A stretch of 64,000 nucleotides of DNA, from contig JBBILX010000007.1 in assembly GCA_037444685.1 (NCBI GenBank), positions 127,107 to 191,106 on the forward strand. Direction: 5' to 3'. The position numbers were made by a program, and so were the translations under genes. This DNA is from UBA964 sp037444685. Lineage in GTDB: Bacteria; Pseudomonadota; Gammaproteobacteria; Steroidobacterales; Steroidobacteraceae. This document shows, piece after piece, positions 8,515-17,130 of this stretch. The notes under the pieces were generated by a model, which was not told the origin of the DNA, did no database searches, and saw only the letters and a program-made list of their open reading frames with translations. How positions within the stretch are numbered: the first letter of the stretch is position 1; the number at the start of each line of letters is the position of its first letter.

Positions 8515-9368
8515 GGCTCGATCTCGCCGCTGCCGACCGCCACGACCTGACCGCCGACGCGCACCGTGCGCGCCGCATCGATCGAGAGCAGCAGTTCCGA
8601 CGGGCGGCGCAGTCGCTCGCCCTGGTGCACGCGGCGAACCAGCGGCGGCGTAGCGCCAATCGCGAGGTACCAGCCGCCGAGGTTCGCGCAGGCCGAGCCG
8701 GTGGCCGGATCCTCACGGAACGCACCATCCGCCTCGAACAGAAAGCGGGCCAGGACCGTGCCGTCGCCGGTCTCGGCGAACACGTAAGTGAACTGCCGAC
8801 CCTGCGAACCGCGCAATGGCGCGAGGCGCGCCGGATCCGGCGCCACGCGTCCGACGGCCGACGCATCGACGAGCGGCACGATCAGCTGATCCGAGCCCGA
8901 ATCGATCCAGAGCGGCCGACGACCGTCTGGCTCTGCGACGATATCGGAGGCGTGCAGTCCCAGCGCGGCCGCCAGCCCCGCGACCGGGACCGCGAGCTCT
9001 CGCCGCGTGGCCGGGTTCGCCGTCAACGTCCAGCGATCGCCGTGGGCCTGCACCGCTATCAGGCCCGCCTGCATCTCGAGCGTGACGGTGTCCGTGGGCC
9101 TCGCCTGCAGCGCGTGGACGACATGGGCGGTCCCGAGCGTCGGATGCCCCGCGAAAGGCATCTCGAAGTCCGGCGTGAAGATGCGAACCCTCGCCGTCGC
9201 GCGCGACGAGGGCAGGATGAAGGTGGTCTCCGACAGGTTGAACTGACGCGCCAGCGCCTGCATCGATTCCGCATCGAGGCCGCTGCCATCCTCGAACACG
9301 CAGAGCGGATTGCCCGTGAGCCGGCCGCCACGGGTGAAGACATTGACGAGGTGGTATCGAAGTCGCAT
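8511..9368 (-). CDS. PhzF family epimerase/isomerase
   Basis: 285 residues. The N-terminus RYHLVNVFTRGGRLTGNPLCVFED, NLSETTFILP with the catalytic glutamate, FAGHPTLGTAHVV and EDPATGSACANLGGWYL are hallmark PhzF motifs (the two half-sites of a diaminopimelate-epimerase-like fold). Most such proteins outside phenazine clusters are isomerases of unknown substrate, and there are no phenazine genes here. It overlaps the VOC gene by four bases, implying a two-gene operon. Confidence 0.92.
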   Translation of the reverse strand: MRLRYHLVNVFTRGGRLTGNPLCVFEDGSGLDAESMQALARQFNLSETTFILPSSRATARVRIFTPDFEMPFAGHPTLGTAHVVHALQARPTDTVTLEMQAGLIAVQAHGDRWTLTANPATRRELAVPVAGLAAALGLHASDIVAEPDGRRPLWIDSGSDQLIVPLVDASAVGRVAPDPARLAPLRGSQGRQFTYVFAETGDGTVLARFLFEADGAFREDPATGSACANLGGWYLAIGATPPLVRRVHQGERLRRPSELLLSIDAARTVRVGGQVVAVGSGEIEP

Positions 9369-9573
9369 GGATCCCGGCGGCCCCGCACCGATTCACTGCA
9401 CGTCGGCGCCCGGTCCCCTCTGCGGGCAGCCACAGACCCGGAGGGCCCGGCGAATCCGGACACCGTGTCGAACGCGCGATCCTGCAGTACGCCCCAAACA
9501 CCTTACGTCGGCCCGGCATGGCTGTCGAGGCACGGATTTGGCGTTGCGGTGCGGCTCTGGCTAAAGTCACGGC

Positions 9574-10692
9574 ATGAATGCCGTGCTCGAATCCGCCCCA
9601 CACCGGTCGCTGCTGCAAATCCACGAGAGCCGCGATTTCCGCAGCTACCATGCCTTCCTGCGGGCCGCGCGCAGCTACGCCGAGGGACCGCTGGTGGTCC
9701 GGATGCACGACGAGTACCAAGCCCGCGCACTGCCGCCGGCCACGGACTGGCGCGAGCTCGAACGCCAGCTCGACGCGCAGACGTCTTTCCAGCTCTATTG
9801 GTGGTACTACCGCAACCTGCAGCGCTTCAAGTATCACCGGCCTGATCTCGGTATCTTCGCGACCGTTGGCGCCCAGCGCGCGCAGATCGAGGCGGCGCTC
9901 GACGCGGCGGCGCGCGCGGCGCCGCCCGGGCGGCTGCGCCTGAATCCGACGCTGCCGCTGCCGGATTACTTCCGCTACGTGCCCTTCCACCAGCACACGG
10001 GCGGCGTCACGCACGACCCGCTCGACGGCGTCAGCTACGAGATCGGGAGACGCACGACCGTCGCGGCGCATGCCGATCCGAATGGCATCTATCACCTGCT
10101 CTTCGATGCGATCGACGCTCACACGAAGGGGCGGCGCTTTGCGCGAGTGCTGGACTGGGGCACGGGGCATGGGGCCGCGCTCGTCGCCTGGCAGCAGCGA
10201 AACCCGCAGTCGGAATGCCATGGCGTCGACCTGTCGGCGCCCTGTCTCAAGCTCGCCAACCTGCGCGCGCTCGAGCGTGGCTACCGTTTCTTCCTGTCGC
10301 AGCAGGACCTCGAGCATCTCGACTATCCGGACGGCACCTTCGACCTGATCTTCTTCAACTTCATGCTGCACGAGCTGCCTCCGGCCCACATGCCGGCGCT
10401 GCTCCGCGAAGCCTGCCGCGTGCTCGAGCCCGGCGGTCTCTTTGCCGGCCACGAGTTCCACCTGCGGCCCGGCGACCTGTTCCAGAACGTGCTGCAACGC
10501 AGCCATGCGCTGACCAACAACGAAACCTACTCGACGCCGTGGTACGAGACGCCGATCGAACGGATGGCGCTCGAGGCAGGTTTCTCCCGGACGCACGTCG
10601 CGCCGTTCGAACGCCTCAACCGCTCGGTGCAGCGCCCCGGCGGCCCGCCCATCCAGGTGAACTTCTGGAATTTCTACGTCTTCGAGAAGTGA
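9574..10692 (+). CDS. class I SAM-dependent methyltransferase, cassette 1
   Basis: 372 residues. The N-terminal about 170 residues are a family-specific helical region containing LRLNPTLPLPDYFRY. The Rossmann methyltransferase core then has motif I LDWGTGHG, an acidic motif II in CHGVDLSAPCLKLAN, DGTFDLIFFNFMLHELP and a C-terminal NFWNFYVFEK. It has no leader peptide, so it should be cytoplasmic. It shares the same extended layout with the methyltransferase at 38621-39853 and the broken copy at 34972-35674. The next gene starts 3 bases after its stop. The substrate is unknown. Confidence 0.85.
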   Translation: MNAVLESAPHRSLLQIHESRDFRSYHAFLRAARSYAEGPLVVRMHDEYQARALPPATDWRELERQLDAQTSFQLYWWYYRNLQRFKYHRPDLGIFATVGAQRAQIEAALDAAARAAPPGRLRLNPTLPLPDYFRYVPFHQHTGGVTHDPLDGVSYEIGRRTTVAAHADPNGIYHLLFDAIDAHTKGRRFARVLDWGTGHGAALVAWQQRNPQSECHGVDLSAPCLKLANLRALERGYRFFLSQQDLEHLDYPDGTFDLIFFNFMLHELPPAHMPALLREACRVLEPGGLFAGHEFHLRPGDLFQNVLQRSHALTNNETYSTPWYETPIERMALEAGFSRTHVAPFERLNRSVQRPGGPPIQVNFWNFYVFEK

Positions 10693-10695
10693 GTC

Positions 10696-11052
10696 ATGAG
10701 GGAGCATCGCTACAACGCCGCACTGCAGGGACCCGTTCTCGGCGCGGAGCCCGATTTCCTGCGGGCGCTGCCGATGGACAACGCGGTCGGCGCCATCGTC
10801 GCCCTGGCGGCCGAGGTCTACCTGCTGCGCGAGCGGCTCCAGGCCCTCGAGGCCGAACTCGAGAACCGGCGCATCCTGCCACCCGGCGCCGTCGAGCGTC
10901 ACGAGGGTACGCCAGATCAGCAACAGGCCCGCGCCGAGGATCTCGCGCGCTTCACGAACCGCGTACTCAGCGAACTCGCCCGCGATCGGACACCGGTGTC
11001 GACCATCGATTCGCGCGTGGTGGACTTCCTGCGCCCGCCGTCGCAACCGTAA
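10696..11052 (+). CDS. small helical partner protein of the methyltransferase, cassette 1
   Basis: 118 residues, no recognised domain. The centre (about 27-60) is a strongly amphipathic helix, MDNAVGAIVALAAEVYLLRE then RLQALEAELE, likely a coiled coil. It aligns without gaps over about 78 residues to the small protein at 39850-40194 (about 21 identities by hand; the shared core is DN, AE, R-x-RL, LE and the final RD). It begins 3 bases after the methyltransferase stop, so the two are almost certainly co-translated. Function unknown; a dimerising or regulatory subunit is a reasonable guess only. Confidence 0.75.
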   Translation: MREHRYNAALQGPVLGAEPDFLRALPMDNAVGAIVALAAEVYLLRERLQALEAELENRRILPPGAVERHEGTPDQQQARAEDLARFTNRVLSELARDRTPVSTIDSRVVDFLRPPSQP

Positions 11053-11113
11053 CCGATCGTCATACTGGCATAATGACTGGCGGCCGCTCCCGGCCGCTTC
11101 CAAGGAGATCCCG

Positions 11114-12022
11114 ATGCACTCACTGCGGACTGCGGCCCTCTGCGCCGCCTTGCTCGCGGCCGGACAGACCGGCCCCGTCGCACTGGCCGCCAAGGCCGGC
11201 GCGAAGATCGATCTCGGCACACCCGAGGGCGCCAACCGGGCCGCGCGCCGCGTGCAATGCTCGGACAAGGATGGTGAGCCCACGGTCTACTGGTTCCACG
11301 GCGAGGGCTTCGCGCGCGTGCCGGGGGAGCCCGACCGCAAGCTCTTCAACGTCGAGGGCATGAACGTCCGCACCTGCGTGACGGTCGACGACCCGCAGCG
11401 CGGCAAGGGCTGGCGCCTCGTGTCCCGCGAACTGCTGCTCTACGCCGACCCGGCAACCGGCGAGCTGCTGAAGACGTGGAAGAACCCGTGGACGGGCAAG
11501 ACCGTCGAGGTCCTGCAGACAGCCAACGACCCGGTCAACCAGCGTCCGGTTTTTGCGGTCGGCGCCGATGGCAAACCGGCAAGCTGGCGCGGCACGATCG
11601 TCGGCGACACCTGGTGGAATACGCTGACCGTGCCACTGTTCTATCGCAACCCGCTCGGCGGGGACTACCAGAAGTACGTCGGCGGCGCCTATCACGCGAC
11701 CGAGATGTTCAATTTCTTCGGCAAGGTCAGCGAGCTCACCGATCCGCGCATCGCCAATCCTCCAGTCCAGGTCGGCTGGGTGCGGCTCGCGAGTTGGCTG
11801 CCCTGGATGGAGATGGGTGATCGGGTCGGCTTGATCTACATTCATGCGGCGGGCCGCAAGCTCGAGCGTTTCGACCAGTTGCCCGCGGTGATACTCAAGG
11901 CGATTGAAACCACTTATCCGGAATATCGGACCCCTCCGCCGGGCGACGATGCGCGCCCGAACGAGACGAGCTGGACTTACTTCAAGAAGAAGGTTGCGCC
12001 AGAGCCGGCGACGTCCCGGTAG
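11114..12022 (+). CDS. DUF1838 family exported protein
   Basis: 302 residues with an N-terminal signal peptide (TAALCAALLAAGQTGPVALA, cleavage near residue 25) and AAGGAGAT-like spacing to a good ribosome site. The body has features I associate with DUF1838: LYADPATGELLKTWKNPWTG, NDPVNQRPVF, a tryptophan-rich WVRLASWLPWMEMGDR and a C-terminal YPEYRTPPP. Function unknown. It lies 61 bases after the cassette 1 small protein and is followed by a strong terminator, so it may be the last gene of that operon. Confidence 0.8.
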   Translation: MHSLRTAALCAALLAAGQTGPVALAAKAGAKIDLGTPEGANRAARRVQCSDKDGEPTVYWFHGEGFARVPGEPDRKLFNVEGMNVRTCVTVDDPQRGKGWRLVSRELLLYADPATGELLKTWKNPWTGKTVEVLQTANDPVNQRPVFAVGADGKPASWRGTIVGDTWWNTLTVPLFYRNPLGGDYQKYVGGAYHATEMFNFFGKVSELTDPRIANPPVQVGWVRLASWLPWMEMGDRVGLIYIHAAGRKLERFDQLPAVILKAIETTYPEYRTPPPGDDARPNETSWTYFKKKVAPEPATSR

Positions 12023-12043
12023 GTCGCGCAGCCCAGACATTGC

Positions 12044-12075
12044 GGGCCGCCGGCGAGGATCGGCGGCCCTTTTTT
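12044..12075 (+). terminator. Rho-independent terminator after the DUF1838 gene
   Basis: Perfect 9-bp stem GGGCCGCCG (12044-12052) and CGGCGGCCC (12061-12069), 8-base loop, followed by six T (12070-12075). It lies 22 bases after the DUF1838 stop and closes the 9.6-12.0 kb transcription unit. Confidence 0.92.
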
Positions 12076-12262
12076 GCAGTGCTTACTGCCGATGTCGTGG
12101 CGCCGGGCTCACGTTTACATCCTCTCGGCGCCCGGAGTAGCATCAGTCGCGTTCGGCTAACGAACAGGGGGCAGGACCTCGTCCTGTGTACGACTGACGA
12201 CCGGACCGGCAGCGGCCGCAGCGCCGCGAGCTGCAGTCCGATTCTGGGAAAGAGAGATCTGG

Positions 12263-12550
12263 ATGACGACGATCTACGTGGGCAACCTGCCCTTTTCGGC
12301 GACCGATGCCGACGTGCGCGTGCTGTTCGAACGTCACGGCAAGGTCGAGTCGGTGAAGATCATCAACGATCGGGAAACCGGCAAGCCTCGCGGCTTCGCC
12401 TTCGTCGACATGCCGGCCGCCGACGCACAGGCGGCCATTGCCGGATTGAACGGATATCAGATGAACGGGCGGCCTCTGCGCGTCAACGAAGCGCAGGAGC
12501 GACCGCAGCGTCCGCGGCCCCCGGGCGGGGGCGGCGCATTCCGCCGCTGA
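12263..12550 (+). CDS. RRM-domain RNA-binding protein
   Basis: 95 residues: a single RNA recognition motif with RNP-2 IYVGNLPF (residues 4-11) and RNP-1 RGFAFVDM, then a short Pro/Arg/Gly-rich tail (RPQRPRPPGGGGAFRR). It is the bacterial RRM family typified by cyanobacterial Rbp proteins, often cold-induced single-strand RNA binders. It starts at 12263 after a GA-rich ribosome site. The preceding 187-base gap after the terminator probably holds its promoter and leader. Standalone gene. Confidence 0.92.
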   Translation: MTTIYVGNLPFSATDADVRVLFERHGKVESVKIINDRETGKPRGFAFVDMPAADAQAAIAGLNGYQMNGRPLRVNEAQERPQRPRPPGGGGAFRR

Positions 12551-12601
12551 CCCCAGTGGGCTTCCCGGGCCCGCGCGCCGGCGGCGCGGGGGCCTCAGGT
12601 T

Positions 12602-14695
12602 TCACCACATCTGCCGCGAACGCTGCAGCACGTCGACGCTCGCCGGCGTGGCCGCGCCGTCGAGACCTTCGTCGACGATCGCTGAGCCGTGGAAGACGGT
12701 CGCTTCGAGCGTCTTGCGGACCCGCTCGGTCAGGAAACGACTGCGGCCACCGTAGACGTGCGCGTCGCTCTTCGGTCCCTGGCTGGTCACTGCGAAGCGC
12801 AGGGGCTGGATCAGCGCCAGTTCTGTCTTCGCTCGCGTCATCGCGACGTACAGCAATCGGCGTTCCTCTTCGATCAGCACCTCGCTGCGCGTCGAGAACT
12901 CGGACGGGAAACTGCCCTCGACGACGTTGAGCACGGTCACGCTGTCCCATTCCATGCCCTTGGCGGAGTGCACCGTGGACAGCACGACGTAGTCTTCGTC
13001 GAGCTGTGGCTGGCCCGCGAGATCGCTGGTGGACTGCGGCGGATCGAGCGTCATTTCGGTCAGGAAGCGCTCGCGGCTCGGGTACTGGGTGGAGAGCAGC
13101 TCGATCTGATCGAGATCGCCGACGCGCGTGTGCAGATGGTCGTAGAGGCGCTCGAAATGCGGTCGGTACCACTCGCGCGCGAGTCTCACCTGTCCCGGCC
13201 AGGGTAGCGCAGGATCGGCGAGTGTCTGGTAGAGCTCCACGAACCGGCTCCATGCGACACGGGCCTCCGGCGGCGGAGAGAATCCGCCGAGCGTGCGGAA
13301 CGAGTAGCCGGCCGCCCTGACGTGATCGAGGACCTTGCGGGCATTGACCGGACCGAGGCCCGGGAGCAGCTGCGCGACGCGAAAGCCGGCCAGCTCGTTG
13401 CGCGGATTGTCGGCCCAGCGCAGGATCGACAGCAGATCCTTGACGTGCGCGCCCTCGAGGAAGCGCAGCCCGCCGTACTTCACGAAAGGGATCTTGCGCC
13501 TCGTGAGCTCGATCTCGAGCAGGTCGCTGTGGCTGCCAGTACGGAACAGCACGGCCTGACGGCGCAACGGCACATTGGCCTCGCGCTTACGGAGGAGCTG
13601 CTGGCAGACGTACTCGGCCTGCGACTGCAGATCGTCGGTGGTCACGAAGAGCGGCAGCGGGCCTGCGCCGCGGGAAGAGAGAAGCTGCTTGCGGAACTGC
13701 CGCGGCGCCTCTGCCATCAGGGCGTTGCTGGCGTCGAGGATCGGTTGCGTCGAACGGTAGTTCAGGGCCAGCGACACGACCTCGGCACGGGGCTCGAACT
13801 GCCCCGGGAATCCTAGGATGTTGTCGACGGCCGCCGCACGAAACGAGTAGATCGATTGTGCGTCGTCCCCGACCACGAACAGGCCCGAGCCGTCGGGCTT
13901 CAGCGCACGGAGGATCTCGGCCTGCAAACGGTTCGTATCCTGATACTCGTCGACGAGCACGTGGTCGAAATGGGCTCCGACGTGCTGCGCGAAGCGCGGT
14001 TCCAGCATCATGCTGTGCCACAACAGCAGCAGGTCGTCGAAATCGAGCAGCGACAGCTGCTGCTTGCGCTCGACGTAGGCGCGGTACAGCCGCGTCAGCT
14101 CTCCGGCCCACGGGCTACACCACGGAAAATGCGTCTCCAAAGTCTCCTGGAGCGACCGCTGGCTGTTAACCCGGTGGGAGTAGATCGCCAGGCAAAGGTC
14201 CTTGCGCGGGAACCGCTGCGCCTTCTGCGCGAGTCCGAGCTCCTCCCGCAGCGTGTCGATCAGATCCGCCGAGTCGCCGCGGTCGAGCACCGTGAAGGCC
14301 GGATCGAGGTTCAGGTGCCTCGCATAGTGGCGCAGCAGACGGTTGCCGATCGAGTGAAAGGTGCCGGCCCATTGCAGCCGCTGGGCGAGCGTCTGGCTCG
14401 TGCCACCGAGCGTCTCGCCGAGCGCCTCCTTGACGATGTCGCGGGCGCGCCGCCGCATCTCCGTGGCCGCGTGGCGCGTGAACGTGAGCAGCAGGACGCG
14501 AGCCGGATCGACGCCGTTGAGCACGAGGTGCGCGACGCGATGCGCGATCGTCGAGGTCTTGCCGGTTCCCGCACCGGCGACGACGAGTACGGGACCGCAG
14601 CGCCAGCCTCTGGCCGGAGGCGGCAGGGGTTCGCCGAGCGACACGGCGCGTCGCTGCTGGCTGTTGAGCTTCGCGAGATGGGCGGCCGTCGACAT
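12602..14695 (-). CDS. UvrD/Rep-family (superfamily 1) ATP-dependent DNA helicase
   Basis: 697 residues. Walker A VVAGAGTGKTSTI (about 38-50), motif Ia LLLTFTRHAATEM, motif II VLVDEYQDTN, motif III GDDAQSIYSFR, motif IV NYRSTQPIL, motif V VLSTVHSAKGMEWDSV and motif VI RRLLYVAMTRAK are all present, so it should be an active 3'-5' translocase. It is longer than Rep in the N-terminal part but lacks an obvious nuclease domain. The chosen start (ATG 14695, MSTAAHLAKLNSQQRRAV) sits just before the Q-motif; the open frame extends upstream to 14830 without family similarity. It is divergent from the DUF6524 gene. Confidence 0.92.
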   Translation of the reverse strand: MSTAAHLAKLNSQQRRAVSLGEPLPPPARGWRCGPVLVVAGAGTGKTSTIAHRVAHLVLNGVDPARVLLLTFTRHAATEMRRRARDIVKEALGETLGGTSQTLAQRLQWAGTFHSIGNRLLRHYARHLNLDPAFTVLDRGDSADLIDTLREELGLAQKAQRFPRKDLCLAIYSHRVNSQRSLQETLETHFPWCSPWAGELTRLYRAYVERKQQLSLLDFDDLLLLWHSMMLEPRFAQHVGAHFDHVLVDEYQDTNRLQAEILRALKPDGSGLFVVGDDAQSIYSFRAAAVDNILGFPGQFEPRAEVVSLALNYRSTQPILDASNALMAEAPRQFRKQLLSSRGAGPLPLFVTTDDLQSQAEYVCQQLLRKREANVPLRRQAVLFRTGSHSDLLEIELTRRKIPFVKYGGLRFLEGAHVKDLLSILRWADNPRNELAGFRVAQLLPGLGPVNARKVLDHVRAAGYSFRTLGGFSPPPEARVAWSRFVELYQTLADPALPWPGQVRLAREWYRPHFERLYDHLHTRVGDLDQIELLSTQYPSRERFLTEMTLDPPQSTSDLAGQPQLDEDYVVLSTVHSAKGMEWDSVTVLNVVEGSFPSEFSTRSEVLIEEERRLLYVAMTRAKTELALIQPLRFAVTSQGPKSDAHVYGGRSRFLTERVRKTLEATVFHGSAIVDEGLDGAATPASVDVLQRSRQMW

Positions 14696-14841
14696 CCGCT
14701 CGACTATACGAGACGGGCCATCGGCGAGCCAATGCAGCGGCCGGGCCGCTGAGGCATCGATCACACAACCGTTGTCGGATCGCGGCCGATCGCGGATCAT
14801 CCGCAGCCGCAGGCGCGGCGGACACCGCACAGGTACTGACC

Positions 14842-15264
14842 ATGGCGCAAGACAACATCGGGTTGAGTGGCTTCGGACTGCGGTTCGCGACCGCGCTCGC
14901 GCTCGTGCTGCTGACCTTCAACCCGTCCGGCTGGTCCTACTTCCACTGGACCGCGGCCGCGCTGCCTGCCCTGACGCCGCCGATGGCGCTCGCCGGCATC
15001 ACGCTGCTGATCGCATGGATCGTGTTCCTGCGGGCGACGATGCGCTCGCTAGGCGTCGGCGGCGTGCTGCTCGCGCTGGCGTTCTTCGGTGTGTTGATCT
15101 GGGTCGCCGTCTGGTATGGCTGGCTGTCGATGCAGGACACGCGCGCAATCGTCTGGATCGCGCTCGTCATCGTCGCGGCGATCCTTTCGATGGGTCTTTC
15201 GTGGTCGCACATCCGACGACGCTTGTCCGGTCAGGCGGACGTCGACCAGGTCGACGAGCGCTGA
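14842..15264 (+). CDS. DUF6524-type four-helix membrane protein
   Basis: 140 residues with four predicted transmembrane helices (about 12-28, 48-64, 70-90, 100-118). The loop after helix 1, LTFNPSGWSYFHW, is the feature I recognise from DUF6524 proteins. The C-terminus is basic, then acidic (RRRLSGQADVDQVDER), probably cytoplasmic. Function unknown. The AhpD-like gene starts 20 bases after its stop, so they may be co-transcribed. Confidence 0.75.
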   Translation: MAQDNIGLSGFGLRFATALALVLLTFNPSGWSYFHWTAAALPALTPPMALAGITLLIAWIVFLRATMRSLGVGGVLLALAFFGVLIWVAVWYGWLSMQDTRAIVWIALVIVAAILSMGLSWSHIRRRLSGQADVDQVDER

Positions 15265-15284
15265 GAGGCGCCGGGGAGTCTTCG

Positions 15285-15878
15285 ATGTCGCGCCGCTATC
15301 CTTCGCAACCGAGGCACCTGACCGCGCTGCGTCTGCCAATCCCGCCGCGCCGCCGGCTCGATCCGGACATGCGCAAGTACTTCGACGTCTGCGACGAGAA
15401 GATCGGTTTCCTGCCGAACGTGCTCGCGGCCTACAGCTTCGATCAGGTCAAGCTGCGCGCCTTCATCGGTATGTACAACGACCTCATGCTCGGCGACTCT
15501 GCACTCAGCAAGCTCGAGCGCGAGATGATCGCGGTGGTGGTCTCGGCCGCCAACCGCTGCTACTACTGCCTGACCGCGCACGGGCAGGCCGTGCGCGAGA
15601 TGTCGGGCGATCCGGCGCTCGGTGAACTGCTGGTGATGAACTACCGCGTCGCGAGGCTGCCGAGGCGGCAGCGGGCCATGCTCGATTTCGCCCACAAGCT
15701 GACGGTTAATCCGGCCGAGGTCGGCGCCGCCGATCGCGCGAAGCTGCGGCGCGCCGGCTTCAACGACCGGGCGATCTGGGACATCTGCGCCGTCACTGGC
15801 TTCTTCAACATGACGAACCGCCTCGCGACGGCGACCGACATGATGCCGAACGAGGAGTATCACGCTCGATCGCGCTGA
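15285..15878 (+). CDS. peroxidase-related enzyme (AhpD/carboxymuconolactone decarboxylase-like)
   Basis: 197 residues. The core helix has the redox pair CYYCLTAHGQA, the AhpD CxxC motif followed by histidine, preceded by LSKLEREMIAVVVSAANR, and followed by ARLPRRQRAMLDFAHKLT and GFFNMTNRLATATDMMPN. This combination marks the uncharacterised peroxidase-related subfamily, which probably uses the cysteine pair to reduce hydroperoxides. Cytoplasmic. ATG 15285 with GGGGAG upstream. Confidence 0.9.
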   Translation: MSRRYPSQPRHLTALRLPIPPRRRLDPDMRKYFDVCDEKIGFLPNVLAAYSFDQVKLRAFIGMYNDLMLGDSALSKLEREMIAVVVSAANRCYYCLTAHGQAVREMSGDPALGELLVMNYRVARLPRRQRAMLDFAHKLTVNPAEVGAADRAKLRRAGFNDRAIWDICAVTGFFNMTNRLATATDMMPNEEYHARSR

Positions 15879-16235
15879 GCCGTGGTGACTTGACGTTATC
15901 CCGTCCGCACGCTGTCGAGGCGATTTACAGCGATGCTCGCCTGCGCAAGTCCCTGTTGCGTCAGCGGTTACGCCAGCCGAAGCGCCGAATCGCGTTTGCG
16001 CGGCCGGGCATCCGTGTCGATCGGCTTGACACGACCATCGTTCAGGCGACCATCTGACTTAATCAGAGCAGCGCTGCAGGTCACTGAATTGTCGAGACTT
16101 CGTCGCGATTCGCGTGCCCGCGTGCAGCCTTATGTCAGAAGCGCCCGCCGGACAGGGTGGTTGGCACGCACGTTGCTCCGGAGCAGCCACAACAACAAGA
16201 AGCGAACACTCCTCCACAAACAAGCAAGCGACCAT
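15879..16235. other. gene-free stretch before an isolated terminator
   Basis: No convincing coding frame: the open frames here have atypical composition and no domain. There is a TTGACA hexamer at 16026-16031, but I see no good -10 at 16-18 bases. The stretch ends in the strong plus-strand hairpin at 16236-16260, so it is either a long 3' untranslated region of the AhpD-like gene or an unannotated small RNA. Confidence 0.4.
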
Positions 16236-16260
16236 GGCCCCGTGCGAGCGGGGCCGTTTT
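16236..16260 (+). terminator. Rho-independent terminator, isolated
   Basis: Perfect 7-bp stem GGCCCCG (16236-16242) and CGGGGCC (16249-16255) with a 6-base loop, then G and TTTT (16257-16260). No plus-strand gene ends within 350 bases upstream. It lies back-to-back with the minus-strand terminator at 16281-16309. Confidence 0.7.
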
Positions 16261-16280
16261 CTTCGCGCCGCACAGCAGCG

Positions 16281-16309
16281 AAAAACAAGGCGGCCGCAGG
16301 GCCGCCTTG
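16281..16309 (-). terminator. Rho-independent terminator of the nrdJa-nrdJb operon
   Basis: Perfect 8-bp stem AAGGCGGC (16287-16294) and GCCGCCTT (16301-16308), 6-base loop. On the minus strand it is followed, after G, by five T (16285-16281). It is 91 bases beyond the nrdJb stop. Confidence 0.8.
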
Positions 16310-16399
16310 GAAGGTCGCGCCAGTCCCGTCAGGGCAGGACGCCGGGCGGGGAGCCCGGCAGGCGCGAAACTGGCTGGCGCCGTCGCTATCCGGCTCCGC

Positions 16400-17113
16400 T
16401 CACCCGCACTTGCTGTCGCCGCAGTTCAGGCAGGTCATGCAGCCGTCCATCATCACCACGGCGGCCGTGTTGCACTTGGTGCACAACTGCGCGCCCTCGG
16501 GGAAATGCGACTTCGCGAACGCGTCGGTCTGCTTCTGACGGGCCTCGAACTCGGCGCGCTTCTCCTCGACGAGCCTGCGTTGATGCTCATCGAGACCGGT
16601 CTTGCGGATCAGGCCTATGGTCTGCAGGTGCTTCTCGATCACGTGACCCAGCTCGGCGATGATCGACGGCATGAACTTGCCACCGGGCTGCCAGTAGCCA
16701 CCGCGCGGATCGAACACTGCCTTGAGTTCCTCGACGAGAAAGGTGACGTCTCCGCCCTTGCGGAAGACCGCGGAAATGATTCGCGTCAGCGCAACGATCC
16801 ACTGGTAGTGGTCGAGATTCTTCGAGTTGATGAAGATCTCGAACGGCCGCCGCTGCTCGTGCTCGCTGCCCTCGTTGAGGATGATGTCGTTGATGGTCAC
16901 GTACATCGCGTGATCCGACACCGGCGTCTTGATCTTGTAGGTCGAGCCGACCAGCACCTCGGGGCGCTGCACCTCTTCGGTGAGACGGACGACCTTGCCC
17001 CTGGTGTCGAGCGGTTTGCTCTCCTGCGGCCTGGCCTCGGCAGCGACAGCCTGCTCGCCGGGCTTCTGGACACGGAACTTGGCGATCCTGCGGTCTATCT
17101 TGATGGCGGCCAT
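16400..17113 (-). CDS. nrdJb: ribonucleotide reductase class II, C-terminal subunit NrdJb
   Basis: 237 residues. It contains the TSCPD-type domain (FRKGGDVTFLVEELKAVFDP) and ends in a cysteine-rich tail with two CxxC pairs (LCTKCN, CLNCGDSKCG) that should re-reduce the active site of NrdJa. This is the separate C-terminal half of a B12-dependent reductase, as in Pseudomonas aeruginosa nrdJa/nrdJb. The start ATG at 17113 is 17 bases after the nrdJa stop, so the two form an operon with a terminator at 16281-16309. Confidence 0.9.
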   Translation of the reverse strand: MAAIKIDRRIAKFRVQKPGEQAVAAEARPQESKPLDTRGKVVRLTEEVQRPEVLVGSTYKIKTPVSDHAMYVTINDIILNEGSEHEQRRPFEIFINSKNLDHYQWIVALTRIISAVFRKGGDVTFLVEELKAVFDPRGGYWQPGGKFMPSIIAELGHVIEKHLQTIGLIRKTGLDEHQRRLVEEKRAEFEARQKQTDAFAKSHFPEGAQLCTKCNTAAVVMMDGCMTCLNCGDSKCG

Positions 17114-17130
17114 GTGCGACGCTCCCGCGC

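Noticed and set aside
8713..11283. An 856-codon minus-strand open frame across the methyltransferase cassette
   Set aside because: Long stop-free frames are common at this GC content; its sequence lacks domains and lies antisense to well-supported genes.
16021..16060. TTGACA hexamer as a small-RNA promoter
   Set aside because: No acceptable -10 at 16-18 bases; the next AT-rich hexamer is too far away.
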